Source: CBDEGR01 sp965237895 (GTDB taxonomy: Bacteria > Acidobacteriota > Terriglobia > UBA7540 > JAPUME01). From it: a stretch of DNA of 64,000 bases. The position numbers and the translations under genes are program-made. Location of the stretch: contig CBDEGR010000002.1 of the NCBI GenBank assembly GCA_965237895.1, positions 1,736,001 to 1,800,000 on the forward strand. The letters run 5' to 3'. The notes under the pieces are model-generated. The model saw only the letters and a list, made by a program, of their open reading frames with translations. It made no database searches and was not told the DNA's origin. Below, in pieces: positions 8,274 to 17,077 of this stretch. Within the stretch, counting starts at the first letter, position 1; each line of letters starts with the position of its first letter.

Positions 8274-9773
8274 TTACATTCGCTTCCATCGAGCACCTGC
8301 CTTGGTATCCTCGATTACAATTCCCGCCTTGCTGAGCGCTCCCCGAATCCGGTCGGCTCTGGCGAAGTCTCCGGCTTGACGCGCGGATTCGCGCTCCTTC
8401 AGTTGGGCGTCGATTTCCGCGTCGGTCATGCCCGCGTGGGTCTTGCCTGTTGCGGGCATCCCCGCCCGGTCGGCTCGCTCGTCCGAGGCTGTCTTTGTTG
8501 GGGAAATCTCCGCCAAAAGCTCTGCTTCCTGCTGCTTTCTTTTAGGATCATCATGCAGAATGCCGAATAGCCGGTTCCAGGCGTCGAGCGTTTCCTGAAA
8601 CGCCTTCGTATTGTCTTGCCGGAAGCGGGAGCGGTCCATGGCGGTGTTTCCCTCGCGAACCAGATCAAAAATGGCCCCCAGGGCGCGGGCCGTATTCAGG
8701 TCGTCGTCCATGGCCTCTTCAAACTGTTTCCTGGTTTCCTGCGCCCGGCGGGTTAGGTCCGTATCTTTCCCGGCGGGAAACTGTTCCGTTCTGAGCCGGA
8801 GTTGAAAATTCCGCAGCCGTTCAACCGACCGGGTGGCCTGGTGGAGCGCGTCGAAAGTGAAGTTCAGTTGTTTGCGGTAGGGTACCGACGCCAGCAGGTA
8901 ACGCACCGGCGCGGGCTTGTGCCCCTTTTTGATTATGTCCGGCAGAGTGTATAAATTCCCAATCGATTTCGACATTTTCTGCCCGTTGAGCAGAAGGTGT
9001 TCGACATGGAGCCAAGTCTTGACGAACGGTTTTCCGGTCAGCGCTTCGCTCTGCGCGATCTCATTTTCGTGATGAGGAAAGATCAAGTCCGTACCGCCGG
9101 TGTGAATGTCGAAGTGCTCGCCCAGGTATTTCATCGACATGGCGGAGCATTCGATATGCCAGCCCGGCCGCCCGCAGCCGAAAGGCGAGTCCCAGCACGG
9201 TTCGCCTTTTTTGCCTGCTTTCCAGAGGACGAAGTCGCGAACGTTTTCCTTGTCGTATTCGTCCACGTCCACTCGCGCCCCGGTTCTCATGCCGCCGACG
9301 TCGATTCCCGATAGCCGACCGTAGTTCGGAAAAGAAGAGATACGGAAGTAGATGGAGCCGCCGGCCTTATACGCGTGTTCCTTTTCCAGTAACCCTTGGA
9401 CCATCTTTGACATGTCTTCGATGTGGTCGGTGGCCCTCACACGATGCTCCGGGGTTTCCAGGTTCAGCAAACGGCAATCGGTCTCGAAGGCTTGGATGTA
9501 CCGGTCCGTGTAATCGCGCAGGGATACCTTCGCTTCCAGCGCGTTGCGGATGGTCTTGTCGTCGACGTCGGTATAGTTCATGACGTGCTTCAATCGGAAG
9601 CCTTTGTAGATCAGATATCTATGTAAAATATCTTGGAAAACGAAGGCGCGTAGGTTCCCTAGGTGGGGGTTGTCGTAGACTGTCGGCCCACATGTATACA
9701 TGCGGACTCGGCCCTTTTCGAGGGAGATGAATTCCTCTTTCTTTCCCGTCAATGTGTTGTAAAAGCGCAACAT
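8274..9773 (-). CDS. cysS: Cysteinyl-tRNA synthetase
   Basis: Class I aminoacyl-tRNA synthetase, 499 residues from the ATG at 9773 (MLRFYNTLTGKKEEF), which matches the family N-terminus better than the upstream in-frame start. Motifs: MYTCGPTVYD with the zinc cysteine, the HIGH-type signature HLGN in NPHLGNLRAF, GWHIECSAMS, the zinc-ligand segment HHENEIAQSEA, and the KMSKS loop in GQKMSKSIGN. The C-terminal tRNA-binding tail has a hydrophilic insertion (ASDERADRAG region). Transcribed leftwards towards the galT remnant and divergent from the zinc-ribbon gene. Confidence 0.97.
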   Translation of the reverse strand: MLRFYNTLTGKKEEFISLEKGRVRMYTCGPTVYDNPHLGNLRAFVFQDILHRYLIYKGFRLKHVMNYTDVDDKTIRNALEAKVSLRDYTDRYIQAFETDCRLLNLETPEHRVRATDHIEDMSKMVQGLLEKEHAYKAGGSIYFRISSFPNYGRLSGIDVGGMRTGARVDVDEYDKENVRDFVLWKAGKKGEPCWDSPFGCGRPGWHIECSAMSMKYLGEHFDIHTGGTDLIFPHHENEIAQSEALTGKPFVKTWLHVEHLLLNGQKMSKSIGNLYTLPDIIKKGHKPAPVRYLLASVPYRKQLNFTFDALHQATRSVERLRNFQLRLRTEQFPAGKDTDLTRRAQETRKQFEEAMDDDLNTARALGAIFDLVREGNTAMDRSRFRQDNTKAFQETLDAWNRLFGILHDDPKRKQQEAELLAEISPTKTASDERADRAGMPATGKTHAGMTDAEIDAQLKERESARQAGDFARADRIRGALSKAGIVIEDTKAGARWKRM

Positions 9774-10036
9774 ACGCGAAAACCCTTTTCCATGTCCAGT
9801 CCGGCATTCTATTTGCCCTTCCGGGGACAAGTCAAGGAATCGAACGGCTCCCAAGCGGGTTTTAGGAGTCCGCCAAGGCTTGCTTTACCTTGCATTGAGA
9901 GAGGGCTCAGTTCGGATTGAACTGTAAGGGGGATACCCGACTTGCCCCTTTCGCGGCGCTGTGCCAAAATGGATAAAGGGTTTATATTATTCATTAAGCT
10001 GGGGGCGCGCAGCCGCAGCGCAAGGTGGGTTTTACC

Positions 10037-10840
10037 GTGGAGAGATCAGTCGCGGGTATCGATATCAAGGAGCCGGCCAATCCGGACCTGAAGCGGCTCC
10101 TGCAGCTGCAACAGTTGGATTTGGAAAGGGAAGAGCTCGAGGGCCGATTGGCCGAGATTCCTCTGAAGATTACCTCCTTGGAAGAACAACTTCGCCGATA
10201 CGTTCAGGATTACGAGGAAAGCCAAAAGAAGTTGGACGACAATCAGAAGCAACGCCGGCAGTGGGAGGGCGATATCCAGCTCCTGCGGGAAAAGATCACC
10301 AAGCACAAGGGCCAGCTCTACGAATTGAAGTCGAACGAACAGTATCGTGTGATGGGGCATGAGATCGAAGGCGAGGAGCAACGAACCCGCGAGTACGAGG
10401 ATCGTATTCTTGAAAAGATGATGGACGCCGAGCAGTGCGAGAAGCGAATCCAGGAGAGCGAAGCGCTCCTCAACGGACAGAAAGGTGATATCGACCGGCA
10501 GAAGCGGGACCTCGAATCCGCGCTCGTCGAAGCCCAACAGCATCTGGAGGGCCTACGAAAGGAGCGGACTTTGCTGGCGGAATCCATCGGCGCAAGCATA
10601 CTCGGCACCTATCATGCCGTCCGAAATTTTCGCTCCGGGCCGGCCGTGGTCGAAGCGCAGGACGGACTCTGTACGGGCTGCAACGTACGCCTTCGCCCCC
10701 AGGCGTTTAATGAAATCCAGACGAATCAGCAGATCATCACCTGCGAAAGTTGCAATCGTATCCTCTATTTCAGAACCCCCGAGGCCGAACCTGCCGCTCC
10801 CAAGAGTGGAGCGCATGCCGGGGCCAAGAGCTTGAACTAA
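10037..10840 (+). CDS. Coiled-coil protein with C-terminal C4 zinc ribbon
   Basis: A 267-residue protein: residues ~15-195 form a long charged coiled coil (LKRLLQLQQLDLEREELEG onwards), and a C4 zinc ribbon follows with CTGCNV and CESCNR. This is the architecture of the C4-type zinc-ribbon family (PF02591-like) found in many bacteria; its role is poorly defined, with nucleic-acid association suggested by neighbouring genes. The GTG at 10037 is chosen because AAGGTGGG lies seven bases upstream; an in-frame GTG at 10025 overlaps that site. Next to an RNase H gene. Confidence 0.85.
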   Translation: MERSVAGIDIKEPANPDLKRLLQLQQLDLEREELEGRLAEIPLKITSLEEQLRRYVQDYEESQKKLDDNQKQRRQWEGDIQLLREKITKHKGQLYELKSNEQYRVMGHEIEGEEQRTREYEDRILEKMMDAEQCEKRIQESEALLNGQKGDIDRQKRDLESALVEAQQHLEGLRKERTLLAESIGASILGTYHAVRNFRSGPAVVEAQDGLCTGCNVRLRPQAFNEIQTNQQIITCESCNRILYFRTPEAEPAAPKSGAHAGAKSLN

Positions 10841-10873
10841 CTCTGACGTATTCTGCCCAACGTAATCTATTTG

Positions 10874-11479
10874 ATGATGTCATCCACGTCCTCACCCTCC
10901 GACGCACCGGTTCAAATTCACATCGACGGCGCTTCACGCGGGAACCCCGGTCCGGCGGCCTGCGGCATTTTGGTGGAGAGCGCACAGGGAGAGCGGCTGA
11001 AGGAATTGGCTCTTCCCTTGGGGCGGACCACGAACAATGTTGCCGAATACCGGGCGCTTCTTGCCGCCCTCGAATATGCCGTCCAGGCCGGGTACCGGGA
11101 CGTCGCGCTCTATTCGGACTCGCAACTTCTGACTCGCCAGATTCTCGGTGAATACAAAGTAAAAAAGCCGAATTTGATTCCGCTCCATCGCCGCGCCAAA
11201 GAATGGATCGCCCGCTTCGAATCCTTTTCCATCACCCACGTTTGCAGGGAAGAGAACCGCCAGGCAGACCGTCTGGCCAACCGAGTTTTGGACGGTGGCG
11301 AGTTGTCCCCGTTCTCGCTTCCTTCAAACGACAGAGCAAAAAACCGGGCCGCAGCGGTGCGCTTCCGGGCTGAGGTCCGCCGGGGTGCGCTTCATCCGCT
11401 GGAAGCCGTAGAGCTCAAGGAAGGGGAGGAAGTTGAAGTCGAAGTTCGGCGCCCGGCAAGGGATTCGAAGCCCACCTAA
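10874..11479 (+). CDS. Ribonuclease HI family protein
   Basis: A 201-residue RNase H-fold protein expected to cleave RNA in RNA:DNA hybrids. All four acidic catalytic positions are visible: Asp in IHIDGASRGNPGPA, Glu in NNVAEYRALLAAL, Asp in ALYSDSQLL and Asp in ENRQADRLAN. The fold ends near residue 145; about 55 further residues (SPFSLPSNDRAKNRAA...) are basic and have no domain I recognise. It lacks the basic protrusion of E. coli RnhA, like the RnhA-like group in many phyla. Starts 33 nt after the zinc-ribbon gene. Confidence 0.88.
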   Translation: MMSSTSSPSDAPVQIHIDGASRGNPGPAACGILVESAQGERLKELALPLGRTTNNVAEYRALLAALEYAVQAGYRDVALYSDSQLLTRQILGEYKVKKPNLIPLHRRAKEWIARFESFSITHVCREENRQADRLANRVLDGGELSPFSLPSNDRAKNRAAAVRFRAEVRRGALHPLEAVELKEGEEVEVEVRRPARDSKPT

Positions 11480-11667
11480 ACCATTTCAATCTACCAAGTT
11501 ACATGGCAAGTTGCATGAACTTTCGCGGTCCTCCCTTGTCCCCGTCCGGTGATTGGTGATTGAGAGGATGGGAGGATGGACCAGCGAAGCCGCATCTTTG
11601 ATTCAGAATCCGGCATCGTTATTCCGCGTCCGGCAGGGTCATTTCGCGTCCAGGATTTCAGCCCCAT

Positions 11668-11696
11668 TTGTGCTAATTCTCAGGTTTGTCTATAAT
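11668..11696 (+). promoter_or_regulatory. Candidate sigma-70 promoter for the kor operon
   Basis: A perfect -10 TATAAT (11691-11696) is preceded at 17 bp by TTGTGC (3/6 match to -35). It lies 44 bp before the korA start in a 261-bp gap that otherwise holds only short direct repeats (GGTGATT twice, GCGTCC twice). Confidence 0.5.
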
Positions 11697-11740
11697 GGTG
11701 TCGATGTTGTTCTTATAGCGGTACGAAAGGGGACCGTGAG

Positions 11741-13465
11741 GTGGCAAAACATGACCTGGTGATCCGCATTGCAGGGGAATCCGGCGAGGGGGTAATCTCC
11801 ACTGGAGAGTTGATCACCCTGGCAGCGGCTCGGGCAGGTTATTACATTTTTACTTACCGCACTTATCCTGCTGAAATTAAGGGCGGGCACGCCGTCTACC
11901 AGCTCCGTCTGAGCGACCGCCCGCTTTACTCCCACGGCGATGACCTCGACATCCTTCTTGCCTTTAATCAAGAAAGTTATGACCGTCACCACGAAGAGTT
12001 GCGTCCCGAAGGCGTTCTCATCTACGACGAAGCGACGCTGAAAACCGACGGCATTCCCTTCAAACAAAAATTCGGCTTGCCGCTTTCCGACATTGCGAAG
12101 AACCGGATTCACATGCCGCTCAGCAAGAACGTCGTCGCCGTCGGCGCACTGTCGGCGCTGTTTTCAATCTCGAAAGATTTCGTCGAACCGCTCCTGCGGG
12201 AGAAATTTTCCCGAAAAGGGGAAGCTGTGCTGCAGAAGAACATGGAAGCATTTGCGGCCGGCCGCGAGCACATCGAACAGCATTTTTCCAATCTGGACGC
12301 GCTGAAGGTATCCCCCAAGGTGCGGGGCGAGCAATTGGTGCTTTCCGGAAACGAGGCGATCGGGCTGGGAGCGATCGTCGCCGGCTGCCGCGAGTATTTC
12401 GGCTATCCGATTACCCCGGCCAGCGACATCATGGAATTTCTCGCCGCCGAGTTTCCCAAGATCGGTGGCACGGTCATGCAAGCGGAAGACGAAATCGCCG
12501 CCATCATGATGGCCATTGGCGCATCCTACGCGGGCCGCAAGGTGATGACGGCCAGCTCCGGTCCGGGAATCGCGCTGATGACCGAAGCGCTGGGACTGGC
12601 CGCCATGGCGGAGATTCCTCTGGTTGTGGCTGACATTCAACGGGCCGGCCCCAGCACGGGTTTGCCGACCAAGCACGAGCAGAGCGATTTGAACTTGGCT
12701 GTCTACGGAAACCACGGCGAAGCCCCGCGGATTGTGATCGCTCCCATCGATGTATCCGATTGTTTCTACCGCACCATCGACGCTTTCAATCTGGCGGAGA
12801 AGTACCAAATCCCCGTCCTTTTGGTCTCGGATACGACCCTGGCGACACGCAGCGAGTGCATCAAGAAACCCGACCTAAGCAAGATCAAACTGTTGGAGCG
12901 GGAGACCGCGAAGGCCACCAACGGCGGGCCGTACAAGCGGTACGCGTTTTCTCCCTCCGGAGTGTCGCCGATGTCGGTGCCGGGCAAAGATGGACTTCCC
13001 TATACGGCCACCGGACTAGAGCACGACGAGCAAGCGCGGCCGAACTATACGCCGGGGATGCATTCGGCCATGACCGACAAGCGGTTCCGTAAAGTCAAAT
13101 CCGCCGTGCCGGATTTCCCCCCGGTTGAGTTTTATGGGGACCAGGACGCGGACGTGGGGATTATCGGCTGGGGCTCGACGCTCGGCCCCATTCGCGAGAG
13201 CCTCGAAGTGGCCCGGCAGAAAGGTATAAAAATAAAGGCGTTTGCCCCGCGCGTGCTTCATCCGCTGGGGAACGGCTATTTGGTGGATTCCCTGGCCGGG
13301 CTGAAGAAGCTGATTGTGCCGGAGGTGAACCTCACGGGTCAGTTTGCCAACCTGCTGGCCCCGCACTACCGCGGAGATATACAGAGGTTGAATATTTACG
13401 GTGGGCAACCGTTTACGTCACGTATGATTCTAAATAAGATAGAGGAGGTATGCCAGAATGGCTGA
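11741..13465 (+). CDS. korA: 2-oxoacid:ferredoxin oxidoreductase, fused gamma-alpha subunit
   Basis: A 574-residue subunit of an oxygen-sensitive thiamine-diphosphate enzyme that oxidises a 2-oxoacid to acyl-CoA with ferredoxin, or runs in reverse. The gamma domain comes first (about 1-190, with IRIAGESGEGVISTGEL), then the alpha domain with the diagnostic GYPITPASDIMEF and the segment ASSGPGIALMTEALGLA, and a C-terminal transketolase-like domain. The substrate (2-oxoglutarate or another) cannot be read from sequence. GTG start; the 3' end overlaps korB by 8 nt, indicating translational coupling. Confidence 0.9.
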   Translation: MAKHDLVIRIAGESGEGVISTGELITLAAARAGYYIFTYRTYPAEIKGGHAVYQLRLSDRPLYSHGDDLDILLAFNQESYDRHHEELRPEGVLIYDEATLKTDGIPFKQKFGLPLSDIAKNRIHMPLSKNVVAVGALSALFSISKDFVEPLLREKFSRKGEAVLQKNMEAFAAGREHIEQHFSNLDALKVSPKVRGEQLVLSGNEAIGLGAIVAGCREYFGYPITPASDIMEFLAAEFPKIGGTVMQAEDEIAAIMMAIGASYAGRKVMTASSGPGIALMTEALGLAAMAEIPLVVADIQRAGPSTGLPTKHEQSDLNLAVYGNHGEAPRIVIAPIDVSDCFYRTIDAFNLAEKYQIPVLLVSDTTLATRSECIKKPDLSKIKLLERETAKATNGGPYKRYAFSPSGVSPMSVPGKDGLPYTATGLEHDEQARPNYTPGMHSAMTDKRFRKVKSAVPDFPPVEFYGDQDADVGIIGWGSTLGPIRESLEVARQKGIKIKAFAPRVLHPLGNGYLVDSLAGLKKLIVPEVNLTGQFANLLAPHYRGDIQRLNIYGGQPFTSRMILNKIEEVCQNG

Positions 13466-14327
13466 GTTGAAGGAAGAGACACGACCGGAGGAGAAGGTTA
13501 GCTATAAGAGCGACGTCAAAGTCACCTGGTGCCCCGGGTGCGGGGATTTTGGAGTGCTCAGCGCCGTTTATAAAGCTTTTGAAATCCAGGGTTGGGACCC
13601 GAAAGAGTTGGTCGTCGTCTCCGGTATCGGGTGTTCGAGCAGGATTCCTTACTTCATCAGCAGTTTCGGTTTTCATACCATCCACGGCCGAGCTCTTCCC
13701 CTCAGCGTGGGCATCAAGGTCTCGAATCCCAGGTTGAAGGTCGTAGTGCTGGGGGGCGACGGGGACGGTTTCAGCATCGGCGCGGGCCACTTTCCTCACG
13801 CCGTGCGCCGGAACCCCGACATCACCTACATCATTATGGACAACAGTGTCTACGGGTTGACGAAAGGGCAATCGTCACCCACCTCGAGCTTCCAATTCGT
13901 CACCAAAGCGGCCCCTTACGGAAATATCGAAGACCCCATCAATCCGATGGCCTTCGCGCTGGTCTACGGCGCCAGTTTCGTGGCCAAGGGATTTTCGGGT
14001 AAAGCCAACGATTTGGCCAAGCTTTTCGTGCAGGCGTTCAATCACCCCGGTTTTTCCTTCATCAACGTGCTCAGCCCCTGTCCCACCTTCAATAAGATCG
14101 ATACGTTTAAGTATTATGCCGAGAAGCTGGCAGACGTTCCCTTGGAGCACGATTCCAGCAACCGGCTCCAGGCACTGGATCTTGCCTATCGCAGCGATAA
14201 ACACTTTTCGGGCATCTATTATCAGGACCGCCGACCCACGTTGGAAAACCGGCTGCAGAGCGTGCGGGACAAGGTCCACATGGACACGCAGGAGGAGATT
14301 GACCACCTGCTCTCCCGCTTCCACTAG
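13458..14327 (+). CDS. korB: 2-oxoacid:ferredoxin oxidoreductase, beta subunit
   Basis: A 289-residue catalytic subunit carrying thiamine diphosphate and a [4Fe-4S] cluster. Seen: WCPGCGDFGVL (first cluster cysteines), GIGCSSRIPYF, the TPP/Mg motif GGDGDGFSIGAGHF followed by MDNSVYGLTKGQ, and a C-terminal cysteine in NVLSPCPTFNK. No ferredoxin domain is fused, so an external acceptor is needed; a [2Fe-2S] gene follows directly and a dicluster ferredoxin ends the cluster. Overlaps korA by 8 nt. Confidence 0.92.
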   Translation: MAELKEETRPEEKVSYKSDVKVTWCPGCGDFGVLSAVYKAFEIQGWDPKELVVVSGIGCSSRIPYFISSFGFHTIHGRALPLSVGIKVSNPRLKVVVLGGDGDGFSIGAGHFPHAVRRNPDITYIIMDNSVYGLTKGQSSPTSSFQFVTKAAPYGNIEDPINPMAFALVYGASFVAKGFSGKANDLAKLFVQAFNHPGFSFINVLSPCPTFNKIDTFKYYAEKLADVPLEHDSSNRLQALDLAYRSDKHFSGIYYQDRRPTLENRLQSVRDKVHMDTQEEIDHLLSRFH

Positions 14328-14354
14328 TTCCGGCCGGAACTGTCCTCCCTTCCG

Positions 14355-14672
14355 ATGACTGATGACTCGCTTTTCCGTCCCTACGAAAGGCTGATTAAGA
14401 TTCGTATCCTCGGCAAACGGTTCGAGGTGCTGGAGAAGAATACGCTGCTGCGGGCGTTGCAGTTTTTGAGTTCCAAGGCCATCGCCTATGGGCGCTTCTG
14501 CTGGAACCAGGAGTGCCACCTCTGCCGGGTGAACTACGTGATGCCGGGAAGGGAAGCTGAGGGGCCTCGGGAGATTCTGTCGTGCAAGGTATGGGGCGCT
14601 CAGGGGATGCGGATAACCAAGCTTTCCGAGGAACCCCAATATGCGCTCCGAAAATCTCTGAAAATGGAGTAG
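14355..14672 (+). CDS. Small [2Fe-2S] ferredoxin-like protein
   Basis: A 105-residue protein with cysteines at 49, 54, 57 and 77 (FCWNQECHLC ... LSCKV). The C-x4-C-x2-C-x19-C pattern resembles plant-type [2Fe-2S] ferredoxins, and the preceding KIRILGKRFEVLEKNTLLRAL fits the beta-grasp start. It begins 27 nt after korB and is probably an electron-transfer partner of KorAB. Family assignment rests on the cysteine spacing and context only; substrate-side partners are unknown. Confidence 0.65.
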   Translation: MTDDSLFRPYERLIKIRILGKRFEVLEKNTLLRALQFLSSKAIAYGRFCWNQECHLCRVNYVMPGREAEGPREILSCKVWGAQGMRITKLSEEPQYALRKSLKME

Positions 14673-15000
14673 ACGGCGCTCACCTTTTTCTGCCGAATCG
14701 GCTTGCCATATGGCGGAACGAACCTACTATATATAGTGCGAAGCAGCAGGGTGGCCCAATATTGAAGGCGGGATTTTAACCTTTCATGGCCCTCCCATTG
14801 AGGCTAATGGACTGAAATATAAACCATTTACCGATTAATGGAGCACCCCACCGTTGGGCTATTAAAATTTACCATTCGCTGTAATCCCATTTACTAACAA
14901 GTGCTTAAAGTAAAGAATACCCCACGAACGAGGCGGCCCGTTAATGGGTTTGGGTTGAACTGTAGGCCGCTAAGGGATATTATTATTATTTTCAAACACA
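14673..15000. other. AT-rich intergenic stretch with palindromes
   Basis: No gene was found. The stretch is clearly more AT-rich than its surroundings. It holds a perfect 12-bp palindrome ACTATATATAGT (14726-14737), small stems CCATT/AATGG (14824-14841) and CCCA/TGGG (14847-14858), and several scattered TTTAC-like words. No convincing intrinsic terminator for the kor genes was seen. It could be decayed or acquired DNA. Confidence 0.5.
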
Positions 15001-15093
15001 TACGAGGCTGTGCGCTTGCTCGTAGTGCGATGTGTGCCTGGGGTACGGGTCACGATAGGCACATCGGGGGAGCGAAGATCGGTTGGGCGCTCC
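15001..15093 (+). ncRNA. Three tandem hairpins: candidate structured leader RNA
   Basis: Hairpin 1 pairs TACGAG (15001-15006) with CTCGTA (15019-15024). Hairpin 2 pairs CGAT-GT-GTGCC (15028-15038) with GGCACATCG (15058-15066), leaving a 2-nt bulge. Hairpin 3 pairs GGAGCG (15069-15074) with CGCTCC (15088-15093). The array lies about 170 nt before the HgdB-like gene. It matches no riboswitch I recognise. Pairing was found by eye; no folding or conservation test was done. Confidence 0.35.
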
Positions 15094-15260
15094 AACTCAT
15101 GGAAAACTAACGGAATGCTAGCAGTCTTCGCCTTGTATTCAGGGTGTGGATAGTAAAGACTTGGCGGCAATTCTAAAGAAGGCTGGATGGAATTTTGGAG
15201 CGGATCGGGGAAGCTCCAGACCGGCCGGGCAAGGTGCAAAGGGAAAGGGGTGCATGGGTT

Positions 15261-17048
15261 ATGGGAAATATACCGGTAGTTGAACTTCCGAAGGTAGCTG
15301 GCGGTTTGGTCCAGATCGGCTCCAATAAAGAGGAGGATGTTCTTCAGCTCAAGATTGAAGAGGAACGCCGCCGCCTGGAGCAGGAAGCGGGCGTAGAGGA
15401 AAAACCGATGAAGCCTTTCCTTCGCCCCGTCGAGCGCCCTTTTACGAAAGACCAGCGCCCGTACACCACGATATTGTTTGGCGGTCTTACCTGGAAGCAC
15501 GAAAAGCTGATTCATGGGGCGCTGGAAAGTTTGGGGTATAAGTGCGAAGCGGTTGCCACGCCCGACAAGAATGCGTTCCAGTTGGGGAAGGAATATGGGA
15601 ACAACGGCCAGTGTAACCCCACCTACTTCACCGTCGGGAACTTGGTCCAGCACCTGCAAGGGTTGGAAGCCAAGGGGATGTCGAAGCAGGAGATTATCGA
15701 CAACCACATTTTCCTGACCGCCGGTGCCTGCGGTCCCTGCCGATTCGGAATGTACGAGGCCGAATATCGCTTGGCTTTGCGGAACTCCGGCTTTGACGGA
15801 TTTCGTGTGAACCTGTTCCAGCAGTCGGGCGGGTTGAATCAGGCGGAAGCGGAAGAGGGGCTGGAATTGAATCTCGATTTCTTCCTCGGCATCCTGAACG
15901 CCTTGAATATGGGCGATATCCTGAACGACGTCGCCTTCCAGATTCGTCCCTTTGAGGTGAATCCCGGCGAAACCGATCGGGTGCTCGAGGAGTGCATGGA
16001 ATCCATGCATTCCGTGATGAAGAACAGGAAAAAGTATGAATTGGAAGGGAAGATGGGCGGCTTCTTCAGGCGATTTGGGAAGGAGGATACGGCGACTTAC
16101 ATCGGCAAATTCCTCAATCAGATATACGGGGATGAATATACGTCCTCCCTGCGCGAGATGCGCGACCGCTTCAACCAAATTCCAGTGGACCGAACCCGCA
16201 TCAAGCCGATCGTGAAAATTACCGGCGAATTTTGGGCGCAGACGACCGAAGGCGACGGGAATTTCAATATGTTCCCCTTCCTTGAGCGGGAGGGCGCGCA
16301 GGTGATGGTCGAGCCGATCGGAACCTGGGTGCTCTACATGATTCACCAGGTGATCCAACAGAAGAAGGACCAAAAAGGCCTCAGCGAAGGCGCCGTCTCG
16401 CCTCCCTGGTGGCGCTTGGACAAGCACTTGAAGATTAATTGGGACCTGCAGACGCAGCTCCTCAAGTTGAAGATGGCGGAAGCGATCTTTAAGCGTGAGT
16501 ATGACCGCGTGATCGAAGCTTTGGGCGGAGTTGCGCACCATTTGATCGACCAGTACGAACTCCAGCGGCTTGGGCACCCCTTCTACAATTCACGCGCCGG
16601 GGGCGGCGAGGGGCACCTGGAGGTGGCCAAGAATATCTACTACTCGAACCGTGGAATTTCCCACATGGTGCTGTCGCTGAAGCCGTTCGGTTGTATGCCG
16701 TCCACTCAGTCGGACGGGGCGCAGTCGGCCGTCATGGCCAAGTACCGGGACATGATTTACCTGCCGGTTGAAACCTCCGGCGAAGGCGACGTGAACGCTC
16801 ACAGCCGCGTCCAGATGGCTCTTGGTGAGGCCAAAAACAAGGCGAAGTTGGAATTCAAGGAGGTTCTGAAATCGACGGGGCACACGTTGGAAGAGATTCA
16901 GGATTTTGTAGAAGAGAACCCCGAACTGAAAACTCCCATGTACAAGGTTCCGCACTATGACGGCGTTGTGGGTGTAGGGGCGTCGTTCATCCGCCATGTG
17001 TCGGAAAGAATCAAGAATGAGAAGAAGGTTTCGGTTACAGTACAGTAG
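15261..17048 (+). CDS. HgdB-like / COG3581-type 2-hydroxyacyl-CoA dehydratase-related protein
   Basis: A 595-residue protein from the ATG at 15261 (AAAGGGG upstream; a TTG at 15195 would add 22 residues). After a charged N-terminal helix it shows the segments ILFGGLTWKHEKLIHGALES, NNGQCNPTYFTVGN, TAGACGPCRFGMYEAEY and LKPFGCMPSTQSDG. Four conserved cysteines could bind an iron-sulphur centre. The family accepts electrons from an ATP-driven activase, here encoded by the next gene 29 nt downstream. Relatives include 2-hydroxyacyl-CoA dehydratases and double-cubane-cluster reductases. The substrate here is unknown. Confidence 0.78.
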   Translation: MGNIPVVELPKVAGGLVQIGSNKEEDVLQLKIEEERRRLEQEAGVEEKPMKPFLRPVERPFTKDQRPYTTILFGGLTWKHEKLIHGALESLGYKCEAVATPDKNAFQLGKEYGNNGQCNPTYFTVGNLVQHLQGLEAKGMSKQEIIDNHIFLTAGACGPCRFGMYEAEYRLALRNSGFDGFRVNLFQQSGGLNQAEAEEGLELNLDFFLGILNALNMGDILNDVAFQIRPFEVNPGETDRVLEECMESMHSVMKNRKKYELEGKMGGFFRRFGKEDTATYIGKFLNQIYGDEYTSSLREMRDRFNQIPVDRTRIKPIVKITGEFWAQTTEGDGNFNMFPFLEREGAQVMVEPIGTWVLYMIHQVIQQKKDQKGLSEGAVSPPWWRLDKHLKINWDLQTQLLKLKMAEAIFKREYDRVIEALGGVAHHLIDQYELQRLGHPFYNSRAGGGEGHLEVAKNIYYSNRGISHMVLSLKPFGCMPSTQSDGAQSAVMAKYRDMIYLPVETSGEGDVNAHSRVQMALGEAKNKAKLEFKEVLKSTGHTLEEIQDFVEENPELKTPMYKVPHYDGVVGVGASFIRHVSERIKNEKKVSVTVQ

Positions 17049-17077
17049 TCTTATAAGAGATCACCTTGGGGTGGAAA

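Noticed and set aside
11480..11740. RNase P RNA, sometimes found near zinc-ribbon/RNase H genes
   Set aside because: The gap is too short, and the conserved GAGGAAAGTCC-type core is absent.
14970..16577. A 535-codon open frame on the minus strand
   Set aside because: It lies antisense to the HgdB-like gene, has no ribosome site, and its translation shows no recognisable domain. Long antisense frames are expected in GC-rich coding DNA.
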